A stretch of 64,000 bases of DNA from Pseudomonas ovata (GCF_003131185.1 NZ_QFFU01000013.1:90658-154657), one strand, 5' to 3'. Numbered from the stretch's first letter, positions 15,812 to 25,667 are shown. Translations and numbers: made by a program. Notes: generated from the sequence alone by a model not told the origin.

Positions 15812-16786
15812 TCAGAGCGCCTTCTGGATGCGTTGCTGCCACAGGTTCAACGAGATCACACCCTTGGCGTTCCATTGCGCGGTGGCGTCGGGGCCCAGGT
15901 GGAACTGACCTTCGTTGAATTGCCAGACGATGACCTGCGGTTTGTGTTCGGCAAAGTCCGGCGACTCCAGGTACTGCAACAGCGTGGCCCATGGCCCCAC
16001 ATCGCCGGGGTTCCAGGTCAGGTTGACCGGGCGGTCCAGGGCGTTGGAGAGCTTTTGCGTGAACCCCAGGTAAGGCTGCACGAAGCTGTTGCCGATCACC
16101 TGCACTGGCGCCGGCGCGTCGTCGATCAGCAGGTCTTTCTCGACCTGATGGCGCACGGTGTAGATGTCGCGGCCGATTGCCTTGCGCTTGATGGCCGGCA
16201 AAAAGTTGGCTGCCAGGTCGCCAAAGGCGCGTTTGTCGAACCACTCGCCCAATACCGCGCCACCTCCCGGCGCACCGGTCAGACGGTAGCGCTGGTTGAT
16301 CAGTTGCGCGGTGGCGTCGGCGGTGTTTTCGGCGCTCCAGGCGGTCCAGTGGTAGTCGGCGCGATAAAACGCGGTCTGCTCGCCGTGTTCGGTACGTTGC
16401 AGGATCGGCTTGATGTCGAGCGTGGTCAGCCCGGCCTTGTTCAGCTCGCCTTGCAGGCGCTCGTAGCGCTGGGACACCGCCGGACTCAGGGCCTGGCCCT
16501 GTGGCAGGCGTGCGGCATAGAGCGGGGCTTTCATGGGCACCACCAGCACCACCAGTTCGATCCTGGCCTGGGCCAGGCGCTGCTGCACCTGTCTGACCAG
16601 GGTGGTGCTGCGTGCAAGGCCGGCGTTATCGACCTGGCTCAGGCTTTCCCAGGCCGGAAACAGCCAGCCGTCCTGGCCGACGATCACCGCCGAGGCGGCT
16701 TGAGCGGCGGTGCCTGACAGGCTCAATAGCACAGCGGCTACGCACGAGGACCAGGCACGACGGGCAGGATGGACGGCAGCCTTCAT
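15812..16786 (-). CDS. AlgJ/AlgX-like SGNH acetyltransferase of the exopolysaccharide operon
   Basis: The 324-residue protein has a signal peptide ending near GTAAQAAS and an AlgX/AlgJ-type SGNH-like domain: GQDGWLFPAWE, VVLVVPMKAPLYA, the catalytic Asp-x-His in FYRADYHWTAWSA, and the Ser block QVIGNSFVQPYLGF. It overlaps the AlgF-like gene by 4 bp and directly abuts the DUF4434-like gene. It is predicted to transfer acetyl to the nascent polysaccharide in the periplasm. No MBOAT is encoded in this operon, so acetyl supply must come from one of the MBOATs in the 1-7 kb region or elsewhere. Confidence 0.8.
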   Translation of the reverse strand: MKAAVHPARRAWSSCVAAVLLSLSGTAAQAASAVIVGQDGWLFPAWESLSQVDNAGLARSTTLVRQVQQRLAQARIELVVLVVPMKAPLYAARLPQGQALSPAVSQRYERLQGELNKAGLTTLDIKPILQRTEHGEQTAFYRADYHWTAWSAENTADATAQLINQRYRLTGAPGGGAVLGEWFDKRAFGDLAANFLPAIKRKAIGRDIYTVRHQVEKDLLIDDAPAPVQVIGNSFVQPYLGFTQKLSNALDRPVNLTWNPGDVGPWATLLQYLESPDFAEHKPQVIVWQFNEGQFHLGPDATAQWNAKGVISLNLWQQRIQKAL

Positions 16787-17436
16787 GGCGCGGTCTTGTC
16801 GACTAGGCCGATCAGGCGCGGGTTCTGCGCCGTCCCGACCAGGAACAGGCTGTAGCGGTCACCGGCCTGGAAGGGCTGCAGTTGCAGCGGCAGGCTGGCG
16901 GCCTGGCCACAGTGGCCGATCAAGGTGGCCTGCACCGGGTTGATGGTGCGCTGGGCCTGGCCCCCGGAGGCCACCTGGCTGAACACACTGCCGCCGTTGG
17001 CGAGCTTGATATCGGCCTGGGCGCAGCCGGTGCTGAGGTTATAGGTGTTGAGCTCGGCCTTGAGGTCCTTGCCGCGTGGCGGCGGGTCGATGACCAGGCG
17101 TGGCGCGGCTGCCGGGTCACGGTCCAGGATCAGGGTGACAAAGGCATTGGCCGGTGCTTTCAGGTCGCGCAGCGCTCGACCGTTGACCGTGATCGGCAGC
17201 GGCTTGCGGGCATCGACCGCCTGGAACGGGCTGGCGACGATGGCCTGGGCCGACAGGGCCTGGGCGGCCCCTGTGCCGATGCGCACCTGTTGTTCGGTGT
17301 CGGCCGGGTTGACCACGCGCACCCAGGCCGAGCCTTCAGGCAGTTTCGGGGCATAGAGCTGGGCGATGCCGGCGGCGGCCTGGGCCACGGTGCAGGCCAG
17401 CCCCAGGCCGAGCAGCAAGCTGATACGGGTGTACAT
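16783..17436 (-). CDS. AlgF-like acetylation accessory protein of the exopolysaccharide operon
   Basis: The 217-residue protein has a signal peptide (to about VAQAAA) followed by the AlgF-type GIAQLYAPKLPEGSAWVRVVNP segment. It matches the architecture of the 608-1282 protein, including a shared late segment, RTINPVQATLIGHCG here and RAINPVRLAVQLVCA there. It lies 9 bp after nfrA and overlaps the AlgJ/X-like gene by 4 bp, so acetylation is built into the polymerisation operon. The predicted site is the periplasm. Confidence 0.8.
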   Translation of the reverse strand: MYTRISLLLGLGLACTVAQAAAGIAQLYAPKLPEGSAWVRVVNPADTEQQVRIGTGAAQALSAQAIVASPFQAVDARKPLPITVNGRALRDLKAPANAFVTLILDRDPAAAPRLVIDPPPRGKDLKAELNTYNLSTGCAQADIKLANGGSVFSQVASGGQAQRTINPVQATLIGHCGQAASLPLQLQPFQAGDRYSLFLVGTAQNPRLIGLVDKTAP

Positions 17437-17445
17437 GAGCGGTCC

Positions 17446-20007
17446 TCAGTAAGAGTAAGTCAGTCGGGAGAACACACCTTTGGCACGGTCATCGCCAAAG
17501 ACTCTCAGCCGGTATTGCAAGGAAAAATCGACATAGGAACGCGGTGCGTTGTAGGCGTCTTCACGAAACCAGTAGCGCACGTTGTTGCCGATGCCCAGGC
17601 CGCCGGCGCTGCCAGAGGCATAGTCCGTGCTGCCATCGGCCTGGATTTCAGCGTCCATCTTCGAGTCGTAGTCGAACGCGGCGACCACATGCGGGAAACT
17701 CACCCAGCGCGAGCCGGTGCCGCCGATGGCGTAGCTGCGCCCGCCCTGCCATTCACTGTTGAAGTAGTTGCGCGAGTCGCCCAGGTAGCGGCCCGCCTCG
17801 GCGAACAGCTGCGAGGTCCACCAACTGGGCGTATCGACGCGCAGGTCGGTGCCGACACTGGCGCCATAGCCCAGGCGCAGCAGCCAGTCGCCGTCGATGT
17901 CGGACGAACCCAGCGGGAAGGTGCGCTCCACGGCCGCGACCACGTTGACCGATGAGAGCGGTTTGACCCGCACGCCCAGCGCGCCTTGCAAGGCCTCCAG
18001 CCCGGTGTCGGCGTCACCGTCCTTGCTCCACAGCGTGTCGCTGAGGCGCCCATAGACTTCGACGTAGCGTGCGTTGCGGTAACCCAGCGGGCGCCACGAC
18101 GCTTCCGTGCTGTTCTGCAGGCTGTCATTGCTGCGACTGCCGCTGCCGCCGGTGGTGTTGCCGGTACTGGGGGCAGCGCTCAGGCCGCTGGCCGAGCTGT
18201 TGCCGCGGTAAGTGGTGGTGCTGGTCAGGCCCACGCTGCGCGAGACATCAGCCACCGCGCGCCGGGTGTCGAACACCTGCTGCGCCGACAGGGGCAGTTC
18301 GCCGGCCTTTTCAGCATCGACGACACGCTTGAAGTAACCCACGGCGCCCTTGTCGTCATTGACTCGCATGGCGGTGTAGGCCGCATCCTGCGTGGCGGTC
18401 GGCGGCAGACCGCTTTCGCTGTCGGCCTTGGCAAATGAGGCGTGGGCCGCTTCATCATCGCCGGCCTGGATCGACAGGTAGGCGACCTGCAACTGACTCA
18501 TGGCATTCAATTCACCGCCGTCGCGGGCCAGTTGCAGGCGCTCGCGGGCGGTCTGCTGCTGACCCAGGGCCGCATACAGGCTGGCCTCTTCGTAATTGGG
18601 CAGGCTGCCCATGGCCAGGGCCTGGCTGAAGTCCTTGCGGGCGCCGGCATCGTCATCGGCCTGTTGGCGCAGGCGTCCACGCTGGGTCAACAGGCGGGCG
18701 TCATCACCGGCCACCTGCAAACCCTGGCCAAGGGCATCGATGGCCTGCGACAGGTGCTTCTGCTCGCTCAGGGCGGTGGCCTTCAGGCCGTAATACGCCG
18801 GATTGCCGGGGGCGCGGCGAATCGCTTCGTCGGCCAGTGCAGCGGCGGTTACGGGGTCCTTGCGCGCCAGGGCCGCATAAGCCTGCACAGCCAGGTCGGT
18901 GCCGGCATCACGCTGATTGCCCGGCCACAGGTCACAGACCAGGCCGAACGCACTTTCCTGGCAGTTCAGGGCCGGGGCCGGAAAGCGCATCGTGGTTTGC
19001 AAACCCTTGCGTTGTTGGCGTGCAGCGGCCTGCGCGACGCCGCGGCGGCGCGTCAGTTCGCCGTCATCATCCTCGGGCAGGGCCTGCAAATGTTCCAGGG
19101 CCTGTTGCGGGTGCTGGTCGAGCAGCGCCAGGTCGGCGGCGAAGAAGCGGATCTCGCGGACTTCGGAATCGAGCAGGCCCTTGATGGCCAGCGCCCGCTT
19201 CAGGTCGGCCTGGGCGGCCTGGGCCTTGCCCTGACGATCGAGGGCATAGCTGCGCAGGATCCACGGGGCGATCTCGCCGTCGTCCTGGGCCAGCGCGCCG
19301 GTGGCCGCTTGCTCGGCCCCTTGATAGTCCTTGGCGGCCAACAAGGCGCTGATCAACAGTTCCTGATTGGCCGCCACTTCAGGGGCCCAGGCCACCGCCT
19401 GGCGAGCCTGATCCACGGCCAGCGACAGGTTGCTCTGTTGCAGCGCCCGGTAGCCGGCAATCGCCAGTGGTGCGGCCAGTTGCCGGCGGATGGCTTCGCG
19501 GCGCATCAACAAGGTGTCGTCGTCAGGGAAACTGCGCAAGGCGTCGGTGGTGGCCTGGTCAGCGGCGTGCAGATCCTGTTGGCGCTGCAGTGACTCGATC
19601 AGCAGCAGGCGGTAATCCATACGCCCAGGGGCCTGACTGATGGCCTGGCGGGCAGCGCGGGCGGCCCCGGCAAAGTCTTCTCGGTCGTAGGCCTTGAAGG
19701 CCTGGGCGGCAACGCCAAAGCCTGGTGCCGGTCGCGCTTGCGGGTAACGTTGCGGATGATCGCGGCGGTACTTGTCGCGCTCGGCCAGGGCCATCAAAGT
19801 CTTGAGCTGGGCGACATCCGGGCGTTGGCGCAGGGCTTCGCGGGCCTTGCTGATGGCCAGGTCGTAGTTTTCCCGGTCGTAGGCACGGTAGGCCTCGCTG
19901 GCCAGCTGGTAGGCCGAGCCGCTCAGGGGCAACGGCAGGATTTCAGCCGTGGCACTGAGCGGTAACAGGGCCAGCAAGACCAGTAGGGGCAAGAGCGGGC
20001 GCATCAT
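17446..20007 (-). CDS. nfrA: NfrA-like outer-membrane TPR/beta-barrel exopolysaccharide exporter (phage N4 adsorption protein A family)
   Basis: The 853-residue protein has a signal peptide, then many tetratricopeptide repeats over about residues 25-530 (AYRAYDRENYDLAISKAREAL, QAFKAYDREDFAGAARAARQA and so on). The C-terminal part of about 250 residues is rich in alternating aromatic strands and ends in ...FSRLTYSY, a typical beta-barrel terminus. In E. coli NfrA is the outer-membrane part of the N4 receptor and works with NfrB to make and export a ManNAc-containing exopolysaccharide. It overlaps nfrB by 4 bp. The family is confident; the exact glycan is inferred. Confidence 0.85.
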   Translation of the reverse strand: MMRPLLPLLVLLALLPLSATAEILPLPLSGSAYQLASEAYRAYDRENYDLAISKAREALRQRPDVAQLKTLMALAERDKYRRDHPQRYPQARPAPGFGVAAQAFKAYDREDFAGAARAARQAISQAPGRMDYRLLLIESLQRQQDLHAADQATTDALRSFPDDDTLLMRREAIRRQLAAPLAIAGYRALQQSNLSLAVDQARQAVAWAPEVAANQELLISALLAAKDYQGAEQAATGALAQDDGEIAPWILRSYALDRQGKAQAAQADLKRALAIKGLLDSEVREIRFFAADLALLDQHPQQALEHLQALPEDDDGELTRRRGVAQAAARQQRKGLQTTMRFPAPALNCQESAFGLVCDLWPGNQRDAGTDLAVQAYAALARKDPVTAAALADEAIRRAPGNPAYYGLKATALSEQKHLSQAIDALGQGLQVAGDDARLLTQRGRLRQQADDDAGARKDFSQALAMGSLPNYEEASLYAALGQQQTARERLQLARDGGELNAMSQLQVAYLSIQAGDDEAAHASFAKADSESGLPPTATQDAAYTAMRVNDDKGAVGYFKRVVDAEKAGELPLSAQQVFDTRRAVADVSRSVGLTSTTTYRGNSSASGLSAAPSTGNTTGGSGSRSNDSLQNSTEASWRPLGYRNARYVEVYGRLSDTLWSKDGDADTGLEALQGALGVRVKPLSSVNVVAAVERTFPLGSSDIDGDWLLRLGYGASVGTDLRVDTPSWWTSQLFAEAGRYLGDSRNYFNSEWQGGRSYAIGGTGSRWVSFPHVVAAFDYDSKMDAEIQADGSTDYASGSAGGLGIGNNVRYWFREDAYNAPRSYVDFSLQYRLRVFGDDRAKGVFSRLTYSY

Positions 20008-22112
20008 GACGTAGGCTCCAGAGCGGCAGGGCGATGCTGGCGGGCGACCGCCTGCTCGATGGTGTCGCGGGGCAACACGCCCAGGTCCACCAGGTAGTCG
20101 CCGATGCGTCCGTGGTGCTGCGGGCGATAGTTGAGCATGGCGCGGTCGAACACCTGGCGGTCGATCAGGCCGGCCTCGATCAGCAGGTCGCCCAGCAGCG
20201 GTGTGCCGGCGGCCGGTGGCTGCGTGCCGGGGCGGCTGCCGATCTGGCGCAGGCGCTCGACCACCTCGCCTTCGCGAGCGATCAATTGCAGCGGCTCACC
20301 ACCCAGCGCGGCACTGACCTGGCGCAGGCCTTCGTCCGGCAACGGGCTGGTCACGGCGATACGCGGCTGGCCGTTGGGCGCCGGTGTCAGGGGGACGGTG
20401 CGCCAGCGCAGGCAGAACTCATCGTCGAGTGCGCCGTCCTGGCGGTTGGCGTCCAGTTCGAAAATGCGCGGCAGGTCGTTCTGGAAGGCAATGGCCTCGG
20501 CCAGGGTTTCGTCGTCGAGCCAGCCACGTCCGAGCAGGATGCGCCCCAGTGGCAGCGGCCGGCTTTGTTGCTCGTCCAGGGCAGTTTGCAGCCTGGCGTC
20601 GGTAATTGCCTGCCAGGACAGCAGCACGCTGCCCAGTTTGCGTGGCGCCGCGGCGACCAGGTCGGTGGACGGGAAGTCGTGCATGGTCTTGTCCCACACC
20701 AGCTTGCGCCCCAGCAGCTTGCCGATCAGGAACATGCGCCAGGCGCGGGCGGCGGCCATGAAATTGACGAAGTTGCCCACCACCATGCGCGGGATCGACA
20801 GCAACCCGTGCTGCCAGCCGTACAGCACGCTGGTGAAGTAGTAGCGGTGCAGCATGCGCCACAGCAGCGCGATGCCGTTGGTCAGCAACAGGGCCTGCAA
20901 GGTGTCGTTGTCATCGAACCAGGCCGGGAAGCTCACGTCCCACAGGCCGCTGTAGCGCAGCACGATCAGCGCCACCAGTTGCAGCAGGATCACGTAGGCG
21001 AGAATGCTGATGAACGAGGTGACGATGCCCTTGCGGTCGCGAAATAACAGGTAGCGGTTGGCCAGCGAGCCGCTCCAGCCCATCTGCTCCCAGCCTTGCA
21101 GGCCGATGCCCAGGGTCCAGCGGGCTTTCTGGCGAAAAGCGGTGCGGAAGGTGTCGGGGAAGAACTCGCGCACGCACAAGGGCATGTGCAGGGTCGATTC
21201 GTACGGTTTGCGAAACCACGACTTGCGCAGCACCCGGAACTGCACCGCAAAGCGCACGAAGATGGCGTTCATCCCGTATTTGGCCAGGCGCGCACCGACG
21301 TCGTAGTCCTCGGTCAGGCTGTCGGTGTTGAACGGCTGGTTCTGGTTTTCGGCAGCCAGCACTTGCAGGGCACGGTTGGAAAAACAGGTACCGACGCCGG
21401 CCGAGGGCACGGTGTCGGTCATGCTCTCACGCACCACCAGGTCCTTGCCGTGCCATTCGGCGAACTCGTCCATGTAGGTGCCGGCCACCCATTCGTACCA
21501 GTTGCGCTCCAGCGACACCACCGGCAGCTGGATCATGTCCTTGCGCGGGAGCAGGTAGTTGAACAGGCGCAGTTCCAGCGGGTGTAGCACATCTTCACTG
21601 TCATGCAGCACGGTGCCGGCGAAGGTCATGCCGTGGGTTTTCTCGTGCAGGAAAATCGCCTGGATGATCCAGTTCAGGCAGTCGGCCTTGCAGGTGGGGC
21701 CGGCGTGAGGCACTTCGACACGGTGCAGTTGCTTGTAACGCCGGCGCATGCGCTCCACTTCATCGATGGTGCGCTGGTCGTTGATGTAGGTGCCGACGAA
21801 GACCATGTAGTTCTGGTAATCCAGGGTCGAGACCATGTTCTCGATCATCGGCGCGATGACGTCGTATTCCAGCCAGGCCGGCACCATGATTGCCAGGGGT
21901 TGCTGGTCGCGGTCGAGCAACTGCTGCTCGGTCAGCGGCCGATAGCGGCGCTCGGCGGTGAACTTGCGGTACAGGCGACGCGACCAGTACCACACATCCA
22001 CGATCAGGTCGTCCAGGCTGGACACAAGGATCAGTACCGCGACCACCAGGGTCGCGGCTTCCAGGAAGCTGTAGTAGTGAGCCAGCCAGTAGGGCCAATA
22101 GAGCGAGGTCAT
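20004..22112 (-). CDS. nfrB: NfrB-like GT2 polysaccharide synthase with C-terminal MshEN c-di-GMP-binding repeats
   Basis: The 702-residue inner-membrane protein has TM segments near residues 18-35 and 370-400. The processive GT2 core shows VLHDSEDVLHPLEL (DxD-like), TEDYD and RQKARWTLG (the Q-x-x-R-W motif, here QKARW). Its C-terminal 230 residues contain MshEN-type units: LGRILLGRGWLDDETLAEA..QN, and GRIGDYLVDLGVLPRDTIEQA. The E. coli homologue is a c-di-GMP-activated synthase that needs WecB-derived UDP-ManNAc. Here wecB heads the same operon, which supports the same precursor. The neighbouring BcsB-like gene is 12 bp upstream. Confidence is high for fold and regulation, moderate for substrate. 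Confidence 0.88.
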   Translation of the reverse strand: MTSLYWPYWLAHYYSFLEAATLVVAVLILVSSLDDLIVDVWYWSRRLYRKFTAERRYRPLTEQQLLDRDQQPLAIMVPAWLEYDVIAPMIENMVSTLDYQNYMVFVGTYINDQRTIDEVERMRRRYKQLHRVEVPHAGPTCKADCLNWIIQAIFLHEKTHGMTFAGTVLHDSEDVLHPLELRLFNYLLPRKDMIQLPVVSLERNWYEWVAGTYMDEFAEWHGKDLVVRESMTDTVPSAGVGTCFSNRALQVLAAENQNQPFNTDSLTEDYDVGARLAKYGMNAIFVRFAVQFRVLRKSWFRKPYESTLHMPLCVREFFPDTFRTAFRQKARWTLGIGLQGWEQMGWSGSLANRYLLFRDRKGIVTSFISILAYVILLQLVALIVLRYSGLWDVSFPAWFDDNDTLQALLLTNGIALLWRMLHRYYFTSVLYGWQHGLLSIPRMVVGNFVNFMAAARAWRMFLIGKLLGRKLVWDKTMHDFPSTDLVAAAPRKLGSVLLSWQAITDARLQTALDEQQSRPLPLGRILLGRGWLDDETLAEAIAFQNDLPRIFELDANRQDGALDDEFCLRWRTVPLTPAPNGQPRIAVTSPLPDEGLRQVSAALGGEPLQLIAREGEVVERLRQIGSRPGTQPPAAGTPLLGDLLIEAGLIDRQVFDRAMLNYRPQHHGRIGDYLVDLGVLPRDTIEQAVARQHRPAALEPTS

Positions 22113-22124
22113 CGACAGGCCTCG

Positions 22125-24329
22125 TTATTGACGATTACGGCGGGCACGACGGCCGGCCAGCAGCAACAGCGCAAACAGCAGCACGCCGGCCGGGATCAGC
22201 CACAACAGCGACGGTTGGCGCCAGGCGTCCAGACCACGTGGCTCGTCGGCGTCGATCAACTGGCTGCCACTGGGGTCGTGGGTGTCGAAGGTCGACAGCG
22301 CACCCTCGGCCCCGAGGATCGAGGCGTTACCGCGGGTCAGCAATAACGGTTCCTTGAACTGCGGGGCCTGGCTGCCCAGGGTGCGATACACCACGCCGTG
22401 CAGGCTGCCGCTCTTGATCACTTGCAACGCGGCCATGTTGTCCAGCTGCTGCAGGTCCAGCAGGCGCTGTTCCTTGTGGTTGATCAGCAGGCGGCCTTGC
22501 GCGTCGACCTGCAAGGCCTCGGCACTGTCCTTGACCGGCAGCTCGAAGGCCAGGAAGGATTTGTCCGGGCTCACGGCCGTCTTGTCGTCGGCCTGCACAC
22601 TGAGCTGGGCGCGCAGCGGCGAGACCCCGGTGGCGTCGGCAATCTTGATCAGGGTCGGCAGGCTGCTGGCCGGGTGATCGAGCCAGGCTTGTGGCACCAG
22701 CACCTGGGTGTGTTGCGCAAAGCGCGCGGCCATGCCGGCAAAGTCGCTGCCCGGTGTGCTGTTCTCCAGCACGATATGGCTGGTCGGCAGCACGCTGACC
22801 GGGAACGCCTGGGGCGTTTCCAGGCAGCGGTTACTGACCGGCTGACGCTGGAACGACACCCGCAAGACGTTACGCGAGCCCAGGGCATAGGCCGGGATAC
22901 GCGCCTCGATGCGTTGTTTCTGGCCATCGCTGACCAGTTGTGCGGCACCGATCAGGTAATCGTTGAGAAACACCGAGGCCACAGGGGCCGTGCTGGAGGC
23001 TCCGGGCGCGCTGGCCACGTCGACCACGGCCCGCACTGGCAGGCGGCCGTCGTAGGCAACGTTGCCCAACGGGAACGTGGCGCTCCAGTCGCTTTTGGCC
23101 AGCAAATCCAGGCTGCCGGGCGAGCCGCCCAGGCGCGACAGGGCCAGGCGACCGTCCTGGGTCAGCGGCAGTTGTGCTTCGGCAATGGTCAGTTGGTGGT
23201 TGCGCGCCAGTGTGTTCCACGCCGAGTTGAACAGGGTCATGGCCTTGATGGTGGCCGTGGGGGCGATCAACAGCATCGGCCGGGTGCCGAGCAGGGCCAG
23301 GCGCGCCTCGTCCTTGCCCAGCGAGCCCAGCCCTGTACGGATGTGGTGTTCGCGCCATTGGTCCAGCGCGGTGGCGGCCTGGGGGTCGAGCGCCTGGACT
23401 TCGGCCTGCAAGGCATCCAGCGCCGTGTCGATGCCCTTGAGCAACTGCGCGTCATCGATGGCCAGGTCGGCCTGGATGTCGGGGCTCTTGCCCAGCACCA
23501 GCAGTGCGCCGACTTCAGCGGCGCTCTTGAGGGTGTAGCGACCCTCGCCGTCGAGGCTGGCGAAGGCTGGCACGCCGCGCAGTGCTTCAGGCACACGACG
23601 GGCGCTCAATTGAACGGTGTCGCCCACGCCGGGCAGCGGCAGGATGCGCGCCTGTTTGCCGATACGCTCCAGCGCCACGCCGAGGCGCCAGACCGCGTCG
23701 TAGCTGGCACTGGACAAGGTGCCCGGGGCGATCAGTACGCCGGGTTGGCCGGGCAGGGCATTCCAGGCCGCACCGATGTCACGCAACTGGCTGGCATCGT
23801 AGCTGTAGGTCAGGCGTGTGTCGGGCTGGATGCGCAGCACGTTGCCGATGGCGCGCTCGTCTTCGCACAGTTCACGTTCCACCCGTGACGACCAGGCCAC
23901 CCCCAGGCGCACCGAACCGCTGTCGCGCGGGGCCTTGTCGACGCCCAGGGTGGCACTGGCATCGCCCTGGGCTTCGTTCAGGCCCTGGGCGCGCACCGGG
24001 TAGCCGTCCAGCGACAACAGCAGGGTGTTACGGCCACCCTCGCCATTGAGGTAGCTGGCGTCGAATGTCAGCGAGGCATCGGTCAGTGGCACACCCGCCG
24101 GCACGGGCAGGTACAGCTCGCGCCGCGCGTCGCTGGCGCCCAGGACAATGGGGTCGTTGATGCCCAGGTCGTCCAGACGTATTTCGCGCTCCTGGCGCAG
24201 GTCGGCATTGAGTCGGGCAATGGCTTGGGCCAGCGGGCTTTCGGCTGCCAGGGTCTGGGTCGGCATGAGCGCGAGCAGGCTCGCACCCCAGGCAAGGGCG
24301 CTGAATGCACCCAGGTGGATGGACTTCAT
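22125..24329 (-). CDS. BcsB-like periplasmic membrane-anchored synthase subunit
   Basis: The 734-residue protein has a signal peptide (to TLAAE), repeated carbohydrate-binding-like and flavodoxin-like domains, and a single C-terminal TM anchor (PSLLWLIPAGVLLFALLLLAG, then RRARR). The BcsB pattern includes SLDGYPVRAQGL, ALPGQPGVLIAPGTL and the NRCLETPQAFPVSVLPTSHIVLE region. In cellulose synthases BcsB guides the polymer and stabilises BcsA. Here the partner is NfrB rather than BcsA, which makes a hybrid synthase. No BcsA, BcsC or BcsZ is present in the window. Confidence 0.85.
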   Translation of the reverse strand: MKSIHLGAFSALAWGASLLALMPTQTLAAESPLAQAIARLNADLRQEREIRLDDLGINDPIVLGASDARRELYLPVPAGVPLTDASLTFDASYLNGEGGRNTLLLSLDGYPVRAQGLNEAQGDASATLGVDKAPRDSGSVRLGVAWSSRVERELCEDERAIGNVLRIQPDTRLTYSYDASQLRDIGAAWNALPGQPGVLIAPGTLSSASYDAVWRLGVALERIGKQARILPLPGVGDTVQLSARRVPEALRGVPAFASLDGEGRYTLKSAAEVGALLVLGKSPDIQADLAIDDAQLLKGIDTALDALQAEVQALDPQAATALDQWREHHIRTGLGSLGKDEARLALLGTRPMLLIAPTATIKAMTLFNSAWNTLARNHQLTIAEAQLPLTQDGRLALSRLGGSPGSLDLLAKSDWSATFPLGNVAYDGRLPVRAVVDVASAPGASSTAPVASVFLNDYLIGAAQLVSDGQKQRIEARIPAYALGSRNVLRVSFQRQPVSNRCLETPQAFPVSVLPTSHIVLENSTPGSDFAGMAARFAQHTQVLVPQAWLDHPASSLPTLIKIADATGVSPLRAQLSVQADDKTAVSPDKSFLAFELPVKDSAEALQVDAQGRLLINHKEQRLLDLQQLDNMAALQVIKSGSLHGVVYRTLGSQAPQFKEPLLLTRGNASILGAEGALSTFDTHDPSGSQLIDADEPRGLDAWRQPSLLWLIPAGVLLFALLLLAGRRARRNRQ

Positions 24330-24425
24330 CGGACGTGGTCTCGAACGAGTAATAAACGAGTGAGCGTTGGCGGTCGAGCGGGCAGCATGGCCGCCCGCGT
24401 CAACGGTGTCGCAATACAGCGGTTG

Positions 24426-25667
24426 CTAGCTGGGCAGCGACTGGCTACAGGGCAGCCACAGGGCTGAGGAGCCTGCGCCGATGAGCGCATCGGCACGCTG
24501 CCAGTCGCGTTGTCCGGGCACAAAGTCATCGACCGGACGGCCCATCAGGACGTCGACGATGCGTGAGCAGGCCAGGCCGTCGCCGTACGGGTTGCTGGCC
24601 TGCGCCGCGCGCCGCCAGAGCAGCTCATCTTCATAGAGGGCGCTGACGCCGTGCACGATCGACTGTGCCGAGGTGCCGACCAGACGCACAGTACCGGCCG
24701 AGACCGCTTCGGGGCGTTCGGTGACCTCGCGCATCACCAGTACCGGCTTGCCCAGCGATGGCGCTTCTTCCTGCACGCCGCCAGAGTCGGTGAGGATGAC
24801 GTGAGCACGCTGCATCAGGCGCACGAATGACAGGTAGTCGAGCGGTTCGATCAGGTGCACATGGGGCACATTGCCCAGGTGCTCGGTGACCGGGCCCTTG
24901 ACGTTGGGGTTCAGGTGCACCGGGTAGACGATCTGGATGTCCGGGCGCTGTGCCAGGGTGCCCAGCGCCTTGCAGATGTCCAGGAAGCCTTCGCCGAAGT
25001 TCTCCCGGCGGTGGCCGGTGACCAGCAGCAGCTTGCGCCCCGGCAGCAGGAAGTCGAATTGCGCGTCTAGGCGGTCACGCAGGGCGCTGTCGCGCTCGAT
25101 GCGCCGTGCGGTCTGCTGCAGGGCGTCGATCACGGTATTGCCGGTGACGAATGAACGGCCCTGCTGGCGCTCGCCCAGCAGGTTGCGGCGCGCCTCGGCC
25201 GTGGGCGCAAACAGCAGGTCGGCGGTCATGTCGATGCAGCGCCGGTTCATTTCTTCCGGCCACGGCTGGCGGATGTCGCCGGTGCGCAGGCCGGCTTCGA
25301 TGTGGCCGACCGGAATGCGGCGGTGAAACGCAGCCATCGAGGCGACCATGGCGGTGGTGGTGTCGCCGTGCACCAGGATACGGTCGGGCCGGGCAATGTC
25401 GAGCATCGGATCGATGGCATCGAACAAGGCCGCACTCAGGGTATTGAGCGTCTGGTCGGGGCGCATGACGTCGAGGGTGTAGTCGACCTTGAGGTCGAAC
25501 AGTTCCAGTACCTGTTTGAGCATGTGCTGGTGCTGGCCGGTGACGCAGACGCGTGACTGTATACCGGGCTCGGCGGCCAGCGCCTTGACCAGTGGGGCCA
25601 TCTTGATGGCCTCTGGACGGGTACCGAAGATGGACAGAATCTTGATCGGCGTGTGGTTGCTAGCGAT
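24426..25667 (-). CDS. wecB: UDP-N-acetylglucosamine 2-epimerase (non-hydrolysing)
   Basis: The classic opening ILSIFGTRPEAIKMAPLVKAL and later GHIEAGLRTGD, TGHRRENFGEG, LTDSGGVQEEAPSLGKPVLVMREVTERPEA identify WecB, which makes UDP-ManNAc from UDP-GlcNAc in the cytosol. The start is unclear: the frame's only ordinary start is TTG at 25721, which has no Shine-Dalgarno. A strong AGGAGG (25673-25678) precedes an ATC codon at 25667 by 5 nt and would give a normal-length N-terminus. The coordinate given assumes that AUC start. The C-terminus is about 35 residues longer than E. coli WecB. It heads the exopolysaccharide operon. Confidence 0.93.
   Translation of the reverse strand: MASNHTPIKILSIFGTRPEAIKMAPLVKALAAEPGIQSRVCVTGQHQHMLKQVLELFDLKVDYTLDVMRPDQTLNTLSAALFDAIDPMLDIARPDRILVHGDTTTAMVASMAAFHRRIPVGHIEAGLRTGDIRQPWPEEMNRRCIDMTADLLFAPTAEARRNLLGERQQGRSFVTGNTVIDALQQTARRIERDSALRDRLDAQFDFLLPGRKLLLVTGHRRENFGEGFLDICKALGTLAQRPDIQIVYPVHLNPNVKGPVTEHLGNVPHVHLIEPLDYLSFVRLMQRAHVILTDSGGVQEEAPSLGKPVLVMREVTERPEAVSAGTVRLVGTSAQSIVHGVSALYEDELLWRRAAQASNPYGDGLACSRIVDVLMGRPVDDFVPGQRDWQRADALIGAGSSALWLPCSQSLPS

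Noticed and set aside
22125..24329. Cellulose synthase operon
   Set aside because: The BcsB-like protein has no BcsA, BcsC or BcsZ partner here; the synthase gene next to it is NfrB-like.
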